DNA of 64,000 nt from the NCBI RefSeq assembly GCF_037949795.1, contig NZ_CP149932.1, positions 434,001-498,000 on the forward strand, in the 5' to 3' direction. The notes below the pieces were generated by a model, which made no database searches, had not been told where the DNA came from, and saw only the letters and a list, made by a program, of their open reading frames with translations. The position numbers were made by a program, and so were the translations under genes. The first letter of the stretch is position 1. The number at the start of each line of letters is the position of its first letter. This document shows, piece after piece, positions 25,362 through 34,909 of this stretch. Source of the DNA: Thioclava sp. GXIMD2076. GTDB taxonomy: Bacteria; Pseudomonadota; Alphaproteobacteria; Rhodobacterales; Rhodobacteraceae.

Positions 25362-27272
25362 TTACAGCGCGCCGGAGGCCTTCAGTTTTTCTGCTTTTGC
25401 GGCGTCATACCACCAGAAATCCATCTCGCCCAGCGAATAGGGCGGCAGGGTCTCGGGGTGGTCATACATATCATAATAAGCGACCGTATAAGTGTTCTTG
25501 TACCATTGAGGCACCCAGAAGCGGATCGCCCGCAGCACGCGGTCCAGCGCATGGACGCGGGTGGTCAGCTCGTCCTCGGTCTGCGCCTGCTCGACCAGCG
25601 TGATCAGCTTGTCAACCGCCGGATTAGCAAGGCCCATCCCGTTGAACACATCGCCTGTGGATTTAGAGCCGAAATACTGCTGTAGCCCCGAGCCCGGCAG
25701 CAGGTCCTGCCCGATCTGGCTGGTGATCATGTCATAGTCGTGGCTTCTTTGGCGGTTTTGATATTGCGCGTCATCGACCCGCTCGTTAACCGCCTCGATT
25801 CCCAGCTGTTTGAGATTCTCGATATAGGGGTTGATGATCCGGTCGAAGCTCTGGCTGTCATTGAGAATATCAATATGCAGCACCTTGCCATCCTTGCGGC
25901 GCAGCCCGTCATCGCCCACGATCCAGCCCGCTTCCTCAAGGAGCTTGGCGGCCTTGCGCAGGTTCTTACGGTCGAGCGGGCGATCCCCCGAGACCGGCGC
26001 CATCACCGCATCATCGGTCAGCACGCCTTCGGGCAGATCGGCCTTCAACGGCTCGAGGATCTTCAGCTCTTCGGGTGAGGGTTTGCCGGTCGCCTCCAGA
26101 GACGAGTTCTCCCAGATCGAATTCACCCGTTCGTAGAGCCCGTAGAACAGCGTTTTGTTCGACCATTCGAAATTGAAGGCAAGCCCGACGGCCTCGCGCA
26201 CTTTCGGGTCTTCAAAGACCGGATGGCGCATGTTCAGCAGGAACGCCTGACCCGAGGCCACATTGCCATTGGGTAGCTCGGTCTTGATCACCTGCCCGTT
26301 CTCGACGGCAGGGAAGGTATAGCCCGTGGCCCATGTATTGGACGACGCCTCGTTGCGGAAGGTATAGATCCCCGCCTTGAACGCCTCGAATGCCGCGTTG
26401 TAATCGCCGAAATACTCGATGCGCAGCTTGTCGAAATTGTTGCGCCCCACATTGATCGGCAGATCCTCGCCCCAATAGTCGGGATTGCGCTTCCATGTGA
26501 TCGTGCGGTTGTTCTTGTCGCTGTCATACATATAGGGGCCGGTGCCCACCAGCGCCTCTGGGAAGGTCTTGTCGAGCGTCAGACCCAGCCGTTCGAACTG
26601 CTTTTGTTCAAACACCGGCAGCCCGCCCACCAGCTGGATGATGTCACGGCGCGGCGCATCGGGGGTGAAGGTAAATTTGATCGTCCTGTCGTCGATCACC
26701 TCGGCCTTCGCCACCTGTTGCTCCAGCACCTGACGGAAGCTCGACAGCCCGTAATCACGCAGCTGCTCGTAGGAGAAGAGGATATCTCGAGCGCTCATCG
26801 GCGTGCCATCCGAGAAGGTGATGCCCTCACGCAGATGGAAGGTCACCCAGTCCTTGCTCTCGGGATAGTCCATCGTGGTGCACATCAGGCAATAGGCCTG
26901 CCCCACGGTATCGGCAGTCGTCGCAAGGATGCTTTCCTGCGGCGCCGAAGACAACGCTGCCGCACGGCCCTGAATGGAATAGGGATTGTAATTATCGAAC
27001 GATCCCGTGGTCCATTCCGAGATCTCGCCGCCCTTGGGTGCACCGGGGTTCACATAGTCCAGATGTTTGAAATCCGCCGGATATTTCAGGTCGTTCAGGG
27101 TCGAGATGCCATAGGCCGAGATCACTGTCTGGCCGCCCTCCTGCGCCTCGCTCACCTCACCTGCCACATCTTGTGCGACTGCGGGTGTCCCCAAGGCCGC
27201 CATCATGGCGAAAGGCATCAGATACCGCCGCATTCCCTTCGGCTGCGCATAGGCCCTCGTCCGTTCCGGCAT
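25362..27272 (-). CDS. yejA: Extracellular solute-binding protein of the peptide transporter (YejA type)
   Basis: A 636-residue periplasmic binding protein, family 5 (SBP_bac_5). A signal peptide (MRRYLMPFAMMAALGTPAVAQ) ends near residue 34. The mature protein begins with the YejA-like HLDYVNPGAPKGGEISEW and includes LREGITFSDGTPMSARDILFSY, the family 5 signature region. The ATG at 27272 has AGGGGATAGGA upstream; a second ATG (GMRRYLM) with AAGGG in front is an equally sensible start and would leave a cleaner signal peptide. It is the first gene of yejABEF. Confidence 0.93.
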   Translation of the reverse strand: MPERTRAYAQPKGMRRYLMPFAMMAALGTPAVAQDVAGEVSEAQEGGQTVISAYGISTLNDLKYPADFKHLDYVNPGAPKGGEISEWTTGSFDNYNPYSIQGRAAALSSAPQESILATTADTVGQAYCLMCTTMDYPESKDWVTFHLREGITFSDGTPMSARDILFSYEQLRDYGLSSFRQVLEQQVAKAEVIDDRTIKFTFTPDAPRRDIIQLVGGLPVFEQKQFERLGLTLDKTFPEALVGTGPYMYDSDKNNRTITWKRNPDYWGEDLPINVGRNNFDKLRIEYFGDYNAAFEAFKAGIYTFRNEASSNTWATGYTFPAVENGQVIKTELPNGNVASGQAFLLNMRHPVFEDPKVREAVGLAFNFEWSNKTLFYGLYERVNSIWENSSLEATGKPSPEELKILEPLKADLPEGVLTDDAVMAPVSGDRPLDRKNLRKAAKLLEEAGWIVGDDGLRRKDGKVLHIDILNDSQSFDRIINPYIENLKQLGIEAVNERVDDAQYQNRQRSHDYDMITSQIGQDLLPGSGLQQYFGSKSTGDVFNGMGLANPAVDKLITLVEQAQTEDELTTRVHALDRVLRAIRFWVPQWYKNTYTVAYYDMYDHPETLPPYSLGEMDFWWYDAAKAEKLKASGAL

Positions 27273-27408
27273 TCCTATCCCCTTTGCGTGATTTCCCTTG
27301 AATATAGGTAAAGGGCGGAACGGGCTGCTATCAAGTTGCTTCTCTGTGAAAGGCCTGTGAAATCATGATTTTCCCTGTCAAACAGCAAAATTGTGAAGCA
27401 GGGGCATG

Positions 27409-27435
27409 AAAAAAGGGCCGCGTGGGATGCGGCCC
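27409..27435 (-). terminator. Rho-independent terminator of the cytochrome c gene
   Basis: Arms GGGCCGC (27415-27421) and GCGGCCC (27429-27435) form a 7-bp stem with a 7-nt loop; on the minus strand it is followed by six T. It lies 22 bp after the cytochrome stop and upstream of the yejA promoter region. Confidence 0.88.
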
Positions 27436-27457
27436 TTCGGAACTATGGTGCGTCGGC

Positions 27458-27964
27458 TTATTGAAGACTTTCGAGATAGGCGACCACATTGGCGCGGTCT
27501 TCCGCTTTTTTCAGCCCCGCGAAGGTCATCTTGTTGCCCGGCGCATAGGCTTTGGGGTCGCTCAGCCACGCATCAAGTGCCGCGTAATCCCAGCTCCCCC
27601 CGTGGTTTTGCAGAGCCGCCGAGTAGTTGAAGCCCTCCGCCGAGCCCACGGGGCGGTTCACCACACCATCCAGATGCGGACCAACGCCATTGGTGCCATT
27701 CACCTTGTGGCAGGCCTTGCATTTGTTGAACACCTTGGCCCCTGCGGCAGGATCCCCCTCGCCCATCGCGATCACCTCTACAGGCGCTGCAGGGGCGGCC
27801 GCCTCGCCGCCGATCAACCCGCCAGGTGCATCCGACATGCCCGCCGTCTCCACATCGCCGCCCACGGTGTAAAGCGCCTGCGCCGCCCAGCTTCCGATCA
27901 GGAAAAACACCAGCGCGCCCGCCAGACCGAGCACCGTTTTGATAAGGTTAGTAAGTGTGAACAT
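27458..27964 (-). CDS. Membrane-anchored class I cytochrome c (CycM/cytochrome c552 type)
   Basis: A 168-residue cytochrome with an uncleaved N-terminal membrane anchor (about 8-30), an Ala/Pro/Gly linker (40-65) and a class I cytochrome c domain with haem motif CKACH (82-86) and the methionine ligand in GNKMTFAG (Met146). It resembles the membrane-bound cytochromes (CycM, CytC552) that carry electrons from the bc1 complex to terminal oxidases, so it is a plausible partner for the cbb3 or aa3 oxidases. It is a single-gene unit with its own terminator. Confidence 0.93.
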   Translation of the reverse strand: MFTLTNLIKTVLGLAGALVFFLIGSWAAQALYTVGGDVETAGMSDAPGGLIGGEAAAPAAPVEVIAMGEGDPAAGAKVFNKCKACHKVNGTNGVGPHLDGVVNRPVGSAEGFNYSAALQNHGGSWDYAALDAWLSDPKAYAPGNKMTFAGLKKAEDRANVVAYLESLQ

Positions 27965-28063
27965 CGCTCGTCCCGGGATGGATCATCATCATAATATAAC
28001 GATCATCTACCCTCACCGGAAGGTGAGCACTTTGACCGAGATCATGTTTGTCCCGAAATCCGC

Positions 28064-30166
28064 TCAGGTCCTGCGCCGCCTGCCTCGCCCTTCCCAGAGC
28101 CATGCCCCGATGCTCAGCAGCGCCGCCAGCACCAGCCATGCCCAAGGCGGCAGCACCGGCATCACGCGGATATCGGCCACTTCCGAGGCTCCACGCGGCG
28201 TGATCCCGATCCAGCCGGTGCCTGCCGAGGGCCGCCCCTCGCGCACGGTGCGGATCTGCGGGATGCCATCCTCGAGCCGCGTCACGCCGCCGTTCGAGCC
28301 CGCCACCGCCTGCGCCAGCACATCGCCCGAGGCGATCGTATGCTCGTATTCACGCGGGCTGGCCGGACCCAGCGCCACAACCCGCTCCAGATCGCCCTGT
28401 TTCAGCCGGTAGAGCCCTGCCTCGGGCGCGGTCCATTGCGCTGTAAAGCGCCCCGGTGCGGTCTCCTGCAGCGCAACCGTCGTGCTGGTGCCATCGGGGC
28501 CGGTGATGGTCACAGGCCCCGCCTCTTTGGCCATGCTCCGGCGCACGATGGTAAAGCCCAGTGATCCGGGCTGGACCTCGGCAAAGAGCGCCTCTTCCTC
28601 CAGCTCGGGCTCCTTCATTTCCCAATGCGCGATCCGGCGCAGCAGCTCCAGCTGCGGCCCGCCGCCATCATAGCCGCGATCCCACAGCCATGCCTGATCG
28701 GAAGCCAGAAGCGCCACGCGCCCCTTGCCCTCGCGGCTCATCACCAGCAAGGGCGAGCCCTCGGCACCGGTCATCACCGTCTCGCCGGTCACATCACCCA
28801 GCTCGATCTGGCGCAGCCAATGGCCCCAATGCGGCGCCTCGCCATCCTTGGACGGATCCACTGGCGGTGCCCCCGTCAGCCCTGCCGTCACCGGATGGCG
28901 CAGCCCCAGCTCGGTCGGGCGCGGCAGGTAGCTTTCCGAGAAGACCCGCCCCGTGGGACGTGCCGGAAGGATATCTTTCAACGGCGTCTGCCAGAGGCTC
29001 TCGACGGTGGCGAATTCCGGCCCCGCCGAAACCAGCACCGCGCCCCCATCACGCACATATTGCGCGATATTAGCAAAATAGCCCTGCGGCAGGATCCCTC
29101 GCGCCGCATAACGGTCGAAGATGATCAGATCGAACTCATGGATCTTCTCGACAAACAGCTCCCGCGTCGGGAAAGCGATCAGCGACAGTTCCGATACCGG
29201 CACCCCGTCCTGCTTTTCGGGCGGACGCAGGATAGTGAAATGCACCAGATCGACCGCCGCATCCGATTTCAGCAGGTTGCGCCATGTGCGCTCGCCCGCA
29301 TGCGGCTCGCCCGAGACCAGAAGCACGCGCAGCCTGTCACGCACCCCGTTCATCTGCACCACGGCCTCGTTATTGCGGTCGGTCAGCTCGCCCGCCACCG
29401 GCGTCAGCGAGAACTGCACCACATTCTGCCCGCCATGATCGAGCGTCAGCGGCAGTTCCAGATCCTCGCCCACATTGACCTGATAGCTCTGCGGCGAAGC
29501 GCCATCGATGGCGATCTTCAGCTCGGCAGTCTTGGGCGCATCCGTGGGCACCTGCCCCATATCCTCGACCTTCAGCCGGATCGAGACCGGCTCGCCGATG
29601 ATCCCGAAACTCGGCGCGGACTGGATCACCAGACGGCGGTCCCAATCGGTTTTATGGCCCGTCAGCAGCACCTGAAGGGGCGCGGGCAGATCTGGCATCA
29701 GGGCCGCGTCATGCGCCTGCCCGTCGGTGACCATCAGCGCCCCCGCCACCCGCGCACGCGGCTCGGCAGCCAACGCCTCGGCCATGGCCGAGCCCAGAAG
29801 CGATCCGGCATTATCGGGCGCATCGCCCACCGTGATCCGGCGCAACTCGGTATTGGGCCGCGCCTCGATCTGGCGGGTGAGGTTCGCCACGGCCTCATCG
29901 GTCTGCTCGGCCCGATCCGAGAGTTTCTGGCTCGACGAGCGGTCATCGAGCAGGAAGACGATATCCGAGAGGCTCTTGCCCTCCTCCGTCTGGATCGAGG
30001 GCTGGGCAATGGCCAACAGGATCACGCCGAGCGCCAGACCGCGCAGGATCCATCCGCGCAGGCCCCGCCAGACCGCAAAGCCCAGCAGCACTACGCAGAT
30101 CGCGCCCGCAATGGCCAGAATTTCCCATGGCACCAGAGGCGCCCAGATCACCGAGAGGGTGTTCAT
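28064..30166 (-). CDS. Large membrane protein of the MoxR/DUF58/DUF4159 operon
   Basis: A 700-residue protein with two N-terminal transmembrane helices (about 12-55), a region with DIVFLLDDRSSS that resembles a von Willebrand A MIDAS (DxSxS), then a glutamine-amidotransferase-like segment (RVLLVSGEPHAGERTWRNLL ... LIIFDRYA), a beta-rich region and a C-terminal helix before a basic tail GRGRRRRT. The plan suggests an inner-membrane protein with a large periplasmic or cytosolic sensing part. It starts at TAATG overlapping the DUF4159 gene, completing a four-gene operon with a MoxR ATPase. Function is unknown; related operons are thought to work as chaperone-like assembly or stress systems. Confidence 0.82.
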   Translation of the reverse strand: MNTLSVIWAPLVPWEILAIAGAICVVLLGFAVWRGLRGWILRGLALGVILLAIAQPSIQTEEGKSLSDIVFLLDDRSSSQKLSDRAEQTDEAVANLTRQIEARPNTELRRITVGDAPDNAGSLLGSAMAEALAAEPRARVAGALMVTDGQAHDAALMPDLPAPLQVLLTGHKTDWDRRLVIQSAPSFGIIGEPVSIRLKVEDMGQVPTDAPKTAELKIAIDGASPQSYQVNVGEDLELPLTLDHGGQNVVQFSLTPVAGELTDRNNEAVVQMNGVRDRLRVLLVSGEPHAGERTWRNLLKSDAAVDLVHFTILRPPEKQDGVPVSELSLIAFPTRELFVEKIHEFDLIIFDRYAARGILPQGYFANIAQYVRDGGAVLVSAGPEFATVESLWQTPLKDILPARPTGRVFSESYLPRPTELGLRHPVTAGLTGAPPVDPSKDGEAPHWGHWLRQIELGDVTGETVMTGAEGSPLLVMSREGKGRVALLASDQAWLWDRGYDGGGPQLELLRRIAHWEMKEPELEEEALFAEVQPGSLGFTIVRRSMAKEAGPVTITGPDGTSTTVALQETAPGRFTAQWTAPEAGLYRLKQGDLERVVALGPASPREYEHTIASGDVLAQAVAGSNGGVTRLEDGIPQIRTVREGRPSAGTGWIGITPRGASEVADIRVMPVLPPWAWLVLAALLSIGAWLWEGRGRRRRT

Positions 30167-32913
30167 TACTGACCGAGCCTTTCCAGAAGTGCGGGCACAT
30201 GCACCTGATCGGATTTATAATTGCCGGTGAGCACATGCATGATGAGGTTCACCCCGAACCGCAACGCCATCTCGCGCTGGCGCTCTCCGCCCATCCCGCG
30301 TCCCACCGGCAGCATCGGCGCGCCGCGTGCATCCACCGCCCAGGCACCTGCCCAATCGTTGCCGCCGATGACCACCGGCGTCACGCCGTCATTGAGGTCG
30401 CGGAACGGCATTCCCTCGGCCTGCGCCGCCTGCGGATTGGCCGCCTCGACCCAGATCGGCCCGTCATATCGGCCGGGGAAACTATTCAGGAGATAGAAGG
30501 TCCGCGTCAGCACATGATCGGGCGGGATCTGCGTGAGCGGCGGAATATCGAGCGGCGCGGCCAGCGCCTTCAGCCGCTGCCCCTCGGGCGAGTTGCCCAT
30601 CCCCGCCATATTTGCATCGCGCGTATCGAACAGGATCATGCCGCCGCCGCGCAGAAACCGGTTGAGTTTCGCATAGGCTTGGGGGCTGGGTGCGGGCTCG
30701 TCAGCCGTCACGGGCCAGTAGATGAAGGTAAACAGCGCCAGATCATCGGTTTCGAGGTTCAGCGCCATCGGCGTCGAGGGCTCGACCGTGGTGCGCGCAA
30801 AAAGCGTATCCGACAGCCCCTGAAGCCCCGCCTGCGCGATCCGGTCGACCTCGGCATCGCCCGTCACCACATGGGCCAGCACCACATTGGACGCGGCCTC
30901 GATGGCACGGTCCACCGGCATCTTTTCCTCCTGTGCCCGCGCATCGGGCGCCATCAGCCCCACCGCCAGCGCCACGATCGCAATGCCCGCCAGACGCTGC
31001 GCCCGCGGCCCTGAAAGCCTGCCAGACACGAAAAGCGAGGCCAGAATATCCACGAGAAGCGCCAGCAGGGCCAGCCCCAGTATCACACCTTTCAACGGCC
31101 GTGCCTCCTGTGTCTGCGCTCCCTCCACGGGAATGTCAGCGGCCCATAGCGCGGGCTTGAGCACCCTGTCGGGCGCCACCGCATTGAGCGCAATCGCACG
31201 GTCATCGGCGGTATAGAGGCCCGGCTTCAGATCCGGTCCGGCAGGTCCTTCGGCCAGTTTCTCGCCCGCCACACCGCCGGCATTCTCTGCGGTCGACAAC
31301 CGCCCGAACCCGTCGATCAGCTTTTGCGGCACCCATGTGGTGCCCGCCAGCTCCCCCGGATCGGGCTGCGTGGGGCGGCTGGAAATCGCAAGCCGTTCAA
31401 GCATTTGCGGGAACAGCCCCGAAAGCGGCAGCGTCGACCATTCGGCATCGGCCGCCACATGGAAGAGCACGATCTGCCCGTCACCCAGCTCAGAGCGCGT
31501 CACCAGAGGCGTGCCATCGGCCAGCCCCGCAATCGTGCGATCGGCCAGATCGGGAGAGGGGTCGGCCATCACCTGTGCCTTCACGGTGACATCGGGCGGC
31601 ACGGTCAGCCCCTCGAAGGGCGAGCCCGCCGGAAATGGCGCAAGCGCGCGCGGCTGGCCCCAACTCATGGTGCCCCCGATCGAGCGCCCGCCCGCCCGCA
31701 GATGCACCGGCAGCAGGGGATCGTTGCTCAGATCGGCCGCAGCCATATGCGGACCGGCAAAGCGCACCAGAAGGCCCCCTTCCTCCACCCATTCCGCCAG
31801 ACGGTCGGGCGCGGAGATCTCGGCCACATCGGCCAGAATGATCACATCGGGATTTGCCACCAGCACGTCATCGAGCGTCCCCTCGATCAGATCTGCGGTG
31901 GGTTTCAGGGCCTCGCGCAGATAATGCGCAGGGTCCAGAAGCTCCAGCCCCTCCTGCGAATTGGTCCCCGAGACCAGCGCCACCTTGCGCCGCTTGACCG
32001 CATCATCGGTCAGGCTCACAGCCCCCGCCGAGCGGATGCCCGCCACGGCAAAACGGCTCACGCGGTTGCGCAGCTCGGGCGGCAGATCGAACCGCGCCAT
32101 GCCCGCAACGCCCGCCATCCCGACCGGCACACGGGCCAGTTCCCGCTCGATCCCGTTAGGGTCGAGCCCGATGGCCGTGACCTCGATGGTCGCGGTCAGC
32201 GGGGCCTGGGTGTTCACCGGAACCTCGACCTGACCATCGGTGATCTTGGCATGCCCCAGCGCGATCACCGGCGCGCCCGATTGCCAGACGGTCAGTGGCC
32301 CCCGCGCCTGCAGCGCCTGCGTCAGGCGTGCCCGGCCCGGGCGGTCGAGCCCGTCCGAAATCCACAGCGTCTCGAAATTCCCCTGCGGCAGAATCTTTGC
32401 CGGATCAGTATCCTGCGGCTCCCATGCCACAGGCTTCACCCCCGCGAGCCCCCGCGCCACCGTATCGGCATTCACAAAAGGCGGCGGCTCGGGCGGGGGA
32501 TCGCTCAGCGAGATCAGCGCCACGGGCCGACCGTCGGCCTGCGCCTGCGTCAATGCCTGCGAGATCCGCTCCTGACGACGCGCCCAGTCCCGCGCCGAGG
32601 CCCAGCTGCCATCGGTCAGGATGACCAGCGGCCCCGAAGTGCCATGCGCGGACATCACGGGGTTCAGCACCGGTCCCGCAAAACCGATGATCGCGGCGGC
32701 CACGGCCAGCATCCTGAGCGCCATCAGCCACCATGGCGTGCGCGCGGCCTGCACCTCCTCATCCGAAAGGCCCAGCAGAAGCGCCACCCCCGGAAAGCGG
32801 CGGCGCACCGGCGCGGGCGGCGTGGCCCGCAACAGCAGATACAGAACCGGCAGCGCGATCAGCCCCAGAAGGAGCCACGGCGCGGTAAATCCGACAGGTC
32901 CAAGACCCCACAT
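30166..32913 (-). CDS. DUF4159-domain membrane protein with BatA-like N-terminus
   Basis: A 915-residue protein. The N-terminus (MWGLGPVGFTAPWLLLGLIALPVLYLLL) and following helix match the BatA/Aerotolerance N-terminal region; a vWA-like domain follows (LVILTDGSWASARDW). Two transmembrane helices lie near the start of the last third, before the C-terminal DUF4159 domain (MPVDRAIEAASNVVLAHVVTGD ... GGGMILFDTRD). The ATG at 32913 overlaps the DUF58 stop by one base (TGATG), which supports this start over one 33 bp upstream. Its job is unknown beyond the MoxR-linked operon. Confidence 0.87.
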   Translation of the reverse strand: MWGLGPVGFTAPWLLLGLIALPVLYLLLRATPPAPVRRRFPGVALLLGLSDEEVQAARTPWWLMALRMLAVAAAIIGFAGPVLNPVMSAHGTSGPLVILTDGSWASARDWARRQERISQALTQAQADGRPVALISLSDPPPEPPPFVNADTVARGLAGVKPVAWEPQDTDPAKILPQGNFETLWISDGLDRPGRARLTQALQARGPLTVWQSGAPVIALGHAKITDGQVEVPVNTQAPLTATIEVTAIGLDPNGIERELARVPVGMAGVAGMARFDLPPELRNRVSRFAVAGIRSAGAVSLTDDAVKRRKVALVSGTNSQEGLELLDPAHYLREALKPTADLIEGTLDDVLVANPDVIILADVAEISAPDRLAEWVEEGGLLVRFAGPHMAAADLSNDPLLPVHLRAGGRSIGGTMSWGQPRALAPFPAGSPFEGLTVPPDVTVKAQVMADPSPDLADRTIAGLADGTPLVTRSELGDGQIVLFHVAADAEWSTLPLSGLFPQMLERLAISSRPTQPDPGELAGTTWVPQKLIDGFGRLSTAENAGGVAGEKLAEGPAGPDLKPGLYTADDRAIALNAVAPDRVLKPALWAADIPVEGAQTQEARPLKGVILGLALLALLVDILASLFVSGRLSGPRAQRLAGIAIVALAVGLMAPDARAQEEKMPVDRAIEAASNVVLAHVVTGDAEVDRIAQAGLQGLSDTLFARTTVEPSTPMALNLETDDLALFTFIYWPVTADEPAPSPQAYAKLNRFLRGGGMILFDTRDANMAGMGNSPEGQRLKALAAPLDIPPLTQIPPDHVLTRTFYLLNSFPGRYDGPIWVEAANPQAAQAEGMPFRDLNDGVTPVVIGGNDWAGAWAVDARGAPMLPVGRGMGGERQREMALRFGVNLIMHVLTGNYKSDQVHVPALLERLGQ

Positions 32914-33818
32914 CAGCGCCCCCTTTCCAGTGCCGAATGCAGCCACAAGAGCGCGGCCTGTGCCGTCTCGCCCGTGTGATGGGTGCCGAACTGCCAGCCC
33001 GCCGCATGGGCCATCTGCGCCAGACGGTCGCGCCGCTCGGCCAGACGCAGCCGGTAGCGCTCGCGCAGATCACCCGCCTTGCGGGTCTCGTGGCGCAGGC
33101 TGCCCGACATGGATTCGAATATGGTGCGGCCATCGAAGGGGAAATCCTCCTCGACAGGGTCCAGCACCTGCAACATCACCCCTGTCACCCCGCGCCCCGA
33201 CAACCGCCGCAGGCTTTCGGCCATCCGCTGCGGGTCGCCCAAGAAATCCGACAGGAACACCACCTTGGACTGCGCCCGCACAGCGGAGGTCTCGGGGATG
33301 CCATAGTCATCGACCTCGCCCGCCTGCGACATCATCTGCGCCAGGGTCATGATCTGCCCGCGTCCCGGCTTGGGGTTCACCAGTGCTCCGGTCAGCCCGA
33401 CACGTTCGCCCGAGCGCACCGACAAAATTGCCAGCGCCAGCGCCAGAAGCCGTGCCCGCGCGCCCTTCTCGGGCCGTGCCGCACGGCCGGTTTCCATGCC
33501 GGTAAACCGCATCGAAGCCGCATCATCGACCCATAGATGCAGCGTCTGCGCCAGCTGCCATTCGCGCTCGCGCACGAATTGCGCGTCCGACCGCCCCGAG
33601 CGCCGCCAGTCCACGAAGCGGGCCTCGTCGCCCGCATGCATGGGGCGGTATTGCCAGAATTCCTCGCCCATCCCCGCACGGCGCTTGCCGTGGAACCCCA
33701 TCTGCACCGTGCGCGCCAGTTGCTCGGCGGCCAGCATCAGGGGCGGCAGGGTGGAAGCTTCCTGATCGGCCGCCTGCCGCAGGCCCAGAACGGTTGCCGG
33801 GGAGCCGGTTGCGCTCAC
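32913..33818 (-). CDS. DUF58-domain protein
   Basis: A 301-residue protein with the DUF58 signature in the middle of the N-terminal half (GMGEEFWQYRPMHAGDEARFVDWRRSGRSDAQFVREREWQ), followed by a vWA-like fold (LHLWVDDAASMRF). DUF58 proteins are regularly encoded with MoxR AAA ATPases and are suspected clients or adaptors. The GTG start overlaps the moxR stop by 4 nt (GTGA), and the stop overlaps the next gene by one base. Confidence 0.92.
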   Translation of the reverse strand: MSATGSPATVLGLRQAADQEASTLPPLMLAAEQLARTVQMGFHGKRRAGMGEEFWQYRPMHAGDEARFVDWRRSGRSDAQFVREREWQLAQTLHLWVDDAASMRFTGMETGRAARPEKGARARLLALALAILSVRSGERVGLTGALVNPKPGRGQIMTLAQMMSQAGEVDDYGIPETSAVRAQSKVVFLSDFLGDPQRMAESLRRLSGRGVTGVMLQVLDPVEEDFPFDGRTIFESMSGSLRHETRKAGDLRERYRLRLAERRDRLAQMAHAAGWQFGTHHTGETAQAALLWLHSALERGR

Positions 33819-34831
33819 GCCGCAGCTTCTTTCATGGCTTTGGACGCCACTTCTTCGGCCACGGCCGCGATGATCTTGGTCAGGTCATCCCCCCGCGCCC
33901 GTGCCGAGAAACTAAGCGCCATACGGTGCACCAGAATGGGCTCGGCCATCGCCAGCACATCCTCGACCGAAGGCGCGAGCCGCCCGTTCATCAGCGCGCG
34001 TGCGCGCACCGTCAGCATCAGCGCCTGTGCCGCCCGCGGGCCCGGACCCCAGCTGAGCTTGTCCTGCACCAGTGCCGAGGCATCGGGTTCATTCGGGCGG
34101 CAGGCACGCACCAGATCGAGGATCATCTCGACCACGCTCTCGCCCACCGGCATCTGCCGCACAAGGCGCTGCGCCTTGAGAAGCTCCTCGGGGGTGAAAA
34201 CCTCATGGGCCTCGCCCATTTCGGCCCCCGTCGTCGCCAGCAGGATCTCGCGCTCGGTCGCGCGGTCGGGATAGACCACATTCACCTGCACGAGGAAACG
34301 GTCAAGCTGCGCCTCGGGCAGCGGATAGGTGCCCTCCTGATCGATCGGGTTCTGGGTGGCCAGCACATGGAACGGACGCCCCAGCGGACGGCTCTCGCCA
34401 GCAATCGAGACCTCCTGCTCCTGCATCGCCTGCAACAGCGCCGACTGGGTGCGCGGGCTCGCGCGGTTGATCTCGTCAGCCATCAGGAGCTGGCAGAAGA
34501 CCGGCCCCTCAAGGAAGCGGAAGGCTCGCGAGCCATCGGCTGCGGTCTCGAGCACCTCGGAGCCCAGAATATCGGCGGGCATCAGATCTGGCGTGAACTG
34601 GATGCGGCTCGATTTCAGCCCCATCACGGTAGACAACGTATCCACCAGCATCGTCTTGCCCAGACCGGGCAAGCCCATCAAAAGCGCATGCCCCCCCGAC
34701 AGCATCGAGGCCAGAACCAGTTCGACCACCCTCTCCTGCCCTATGAAGCGCTTGTTGACCGAGGCTTTGGCCTCCATCAGCTTCGTGCCAAGCGTTTCGA
34801 TTTCAGCAACAAGATCTGTAGGCTCGGTCAT
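33815..34831 (-). CDS. MoxR-family AAA+ ATPase
   Basis: A 338-residue cytosolic AAA+ ATPase. Walker A is GLPGLGKTM, Walker B is LLMADEINRASPRTQSALLQAMQE, and sensor residues follow in VLATQNPIDQEGTYPLPEAQLDRFL, the MoxR hallmark. MoxR proteins are chaperone-like and help mature metal- or cofactor-containing complexes. GGAGC precedes the ATG. It heads the operon moxR-DUF58-DUF4159-membrane protein and is divergent from the DUF1285 gene by 78 bp. Confidence 0.95.
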   Translation of the reverse strand: MTEPTDLVAEIETLGTKLMEAKASVNKRFIGQERVVELVLASMLSGGHALLMGLPGLGKTMLVDTLSTVMGLKSSRIQFTPDLMPADILGSEVLETAADGSRAFRFLEGPVFCQLLMADEINRASPRTQSALLQAMQEQEVSIAGESRPLGRPFHVLATQNPIDQEGTYPLPEAQLDRFLVQVNVVYPDRATEREILLATTGAEMGEAHEVFTPEELLKAQRLVRQMPVGESVVEMILDLVRACRPNEPDASALVQDKLSWGPGPRAAQALMLTVRARALMNGRLAPSVEDVLAMAEPILVHRMALSFSARARGDDLTKIIAAVAEEVASKAMKEAAA

Positions 34832-34909
34832 GACAATGCTCCGCGAAAAGTATTAGGTATAGAAAACCAGATTACACCCCAAAACCAAATAGCTAATTCT
34901 TGAGGCTGC

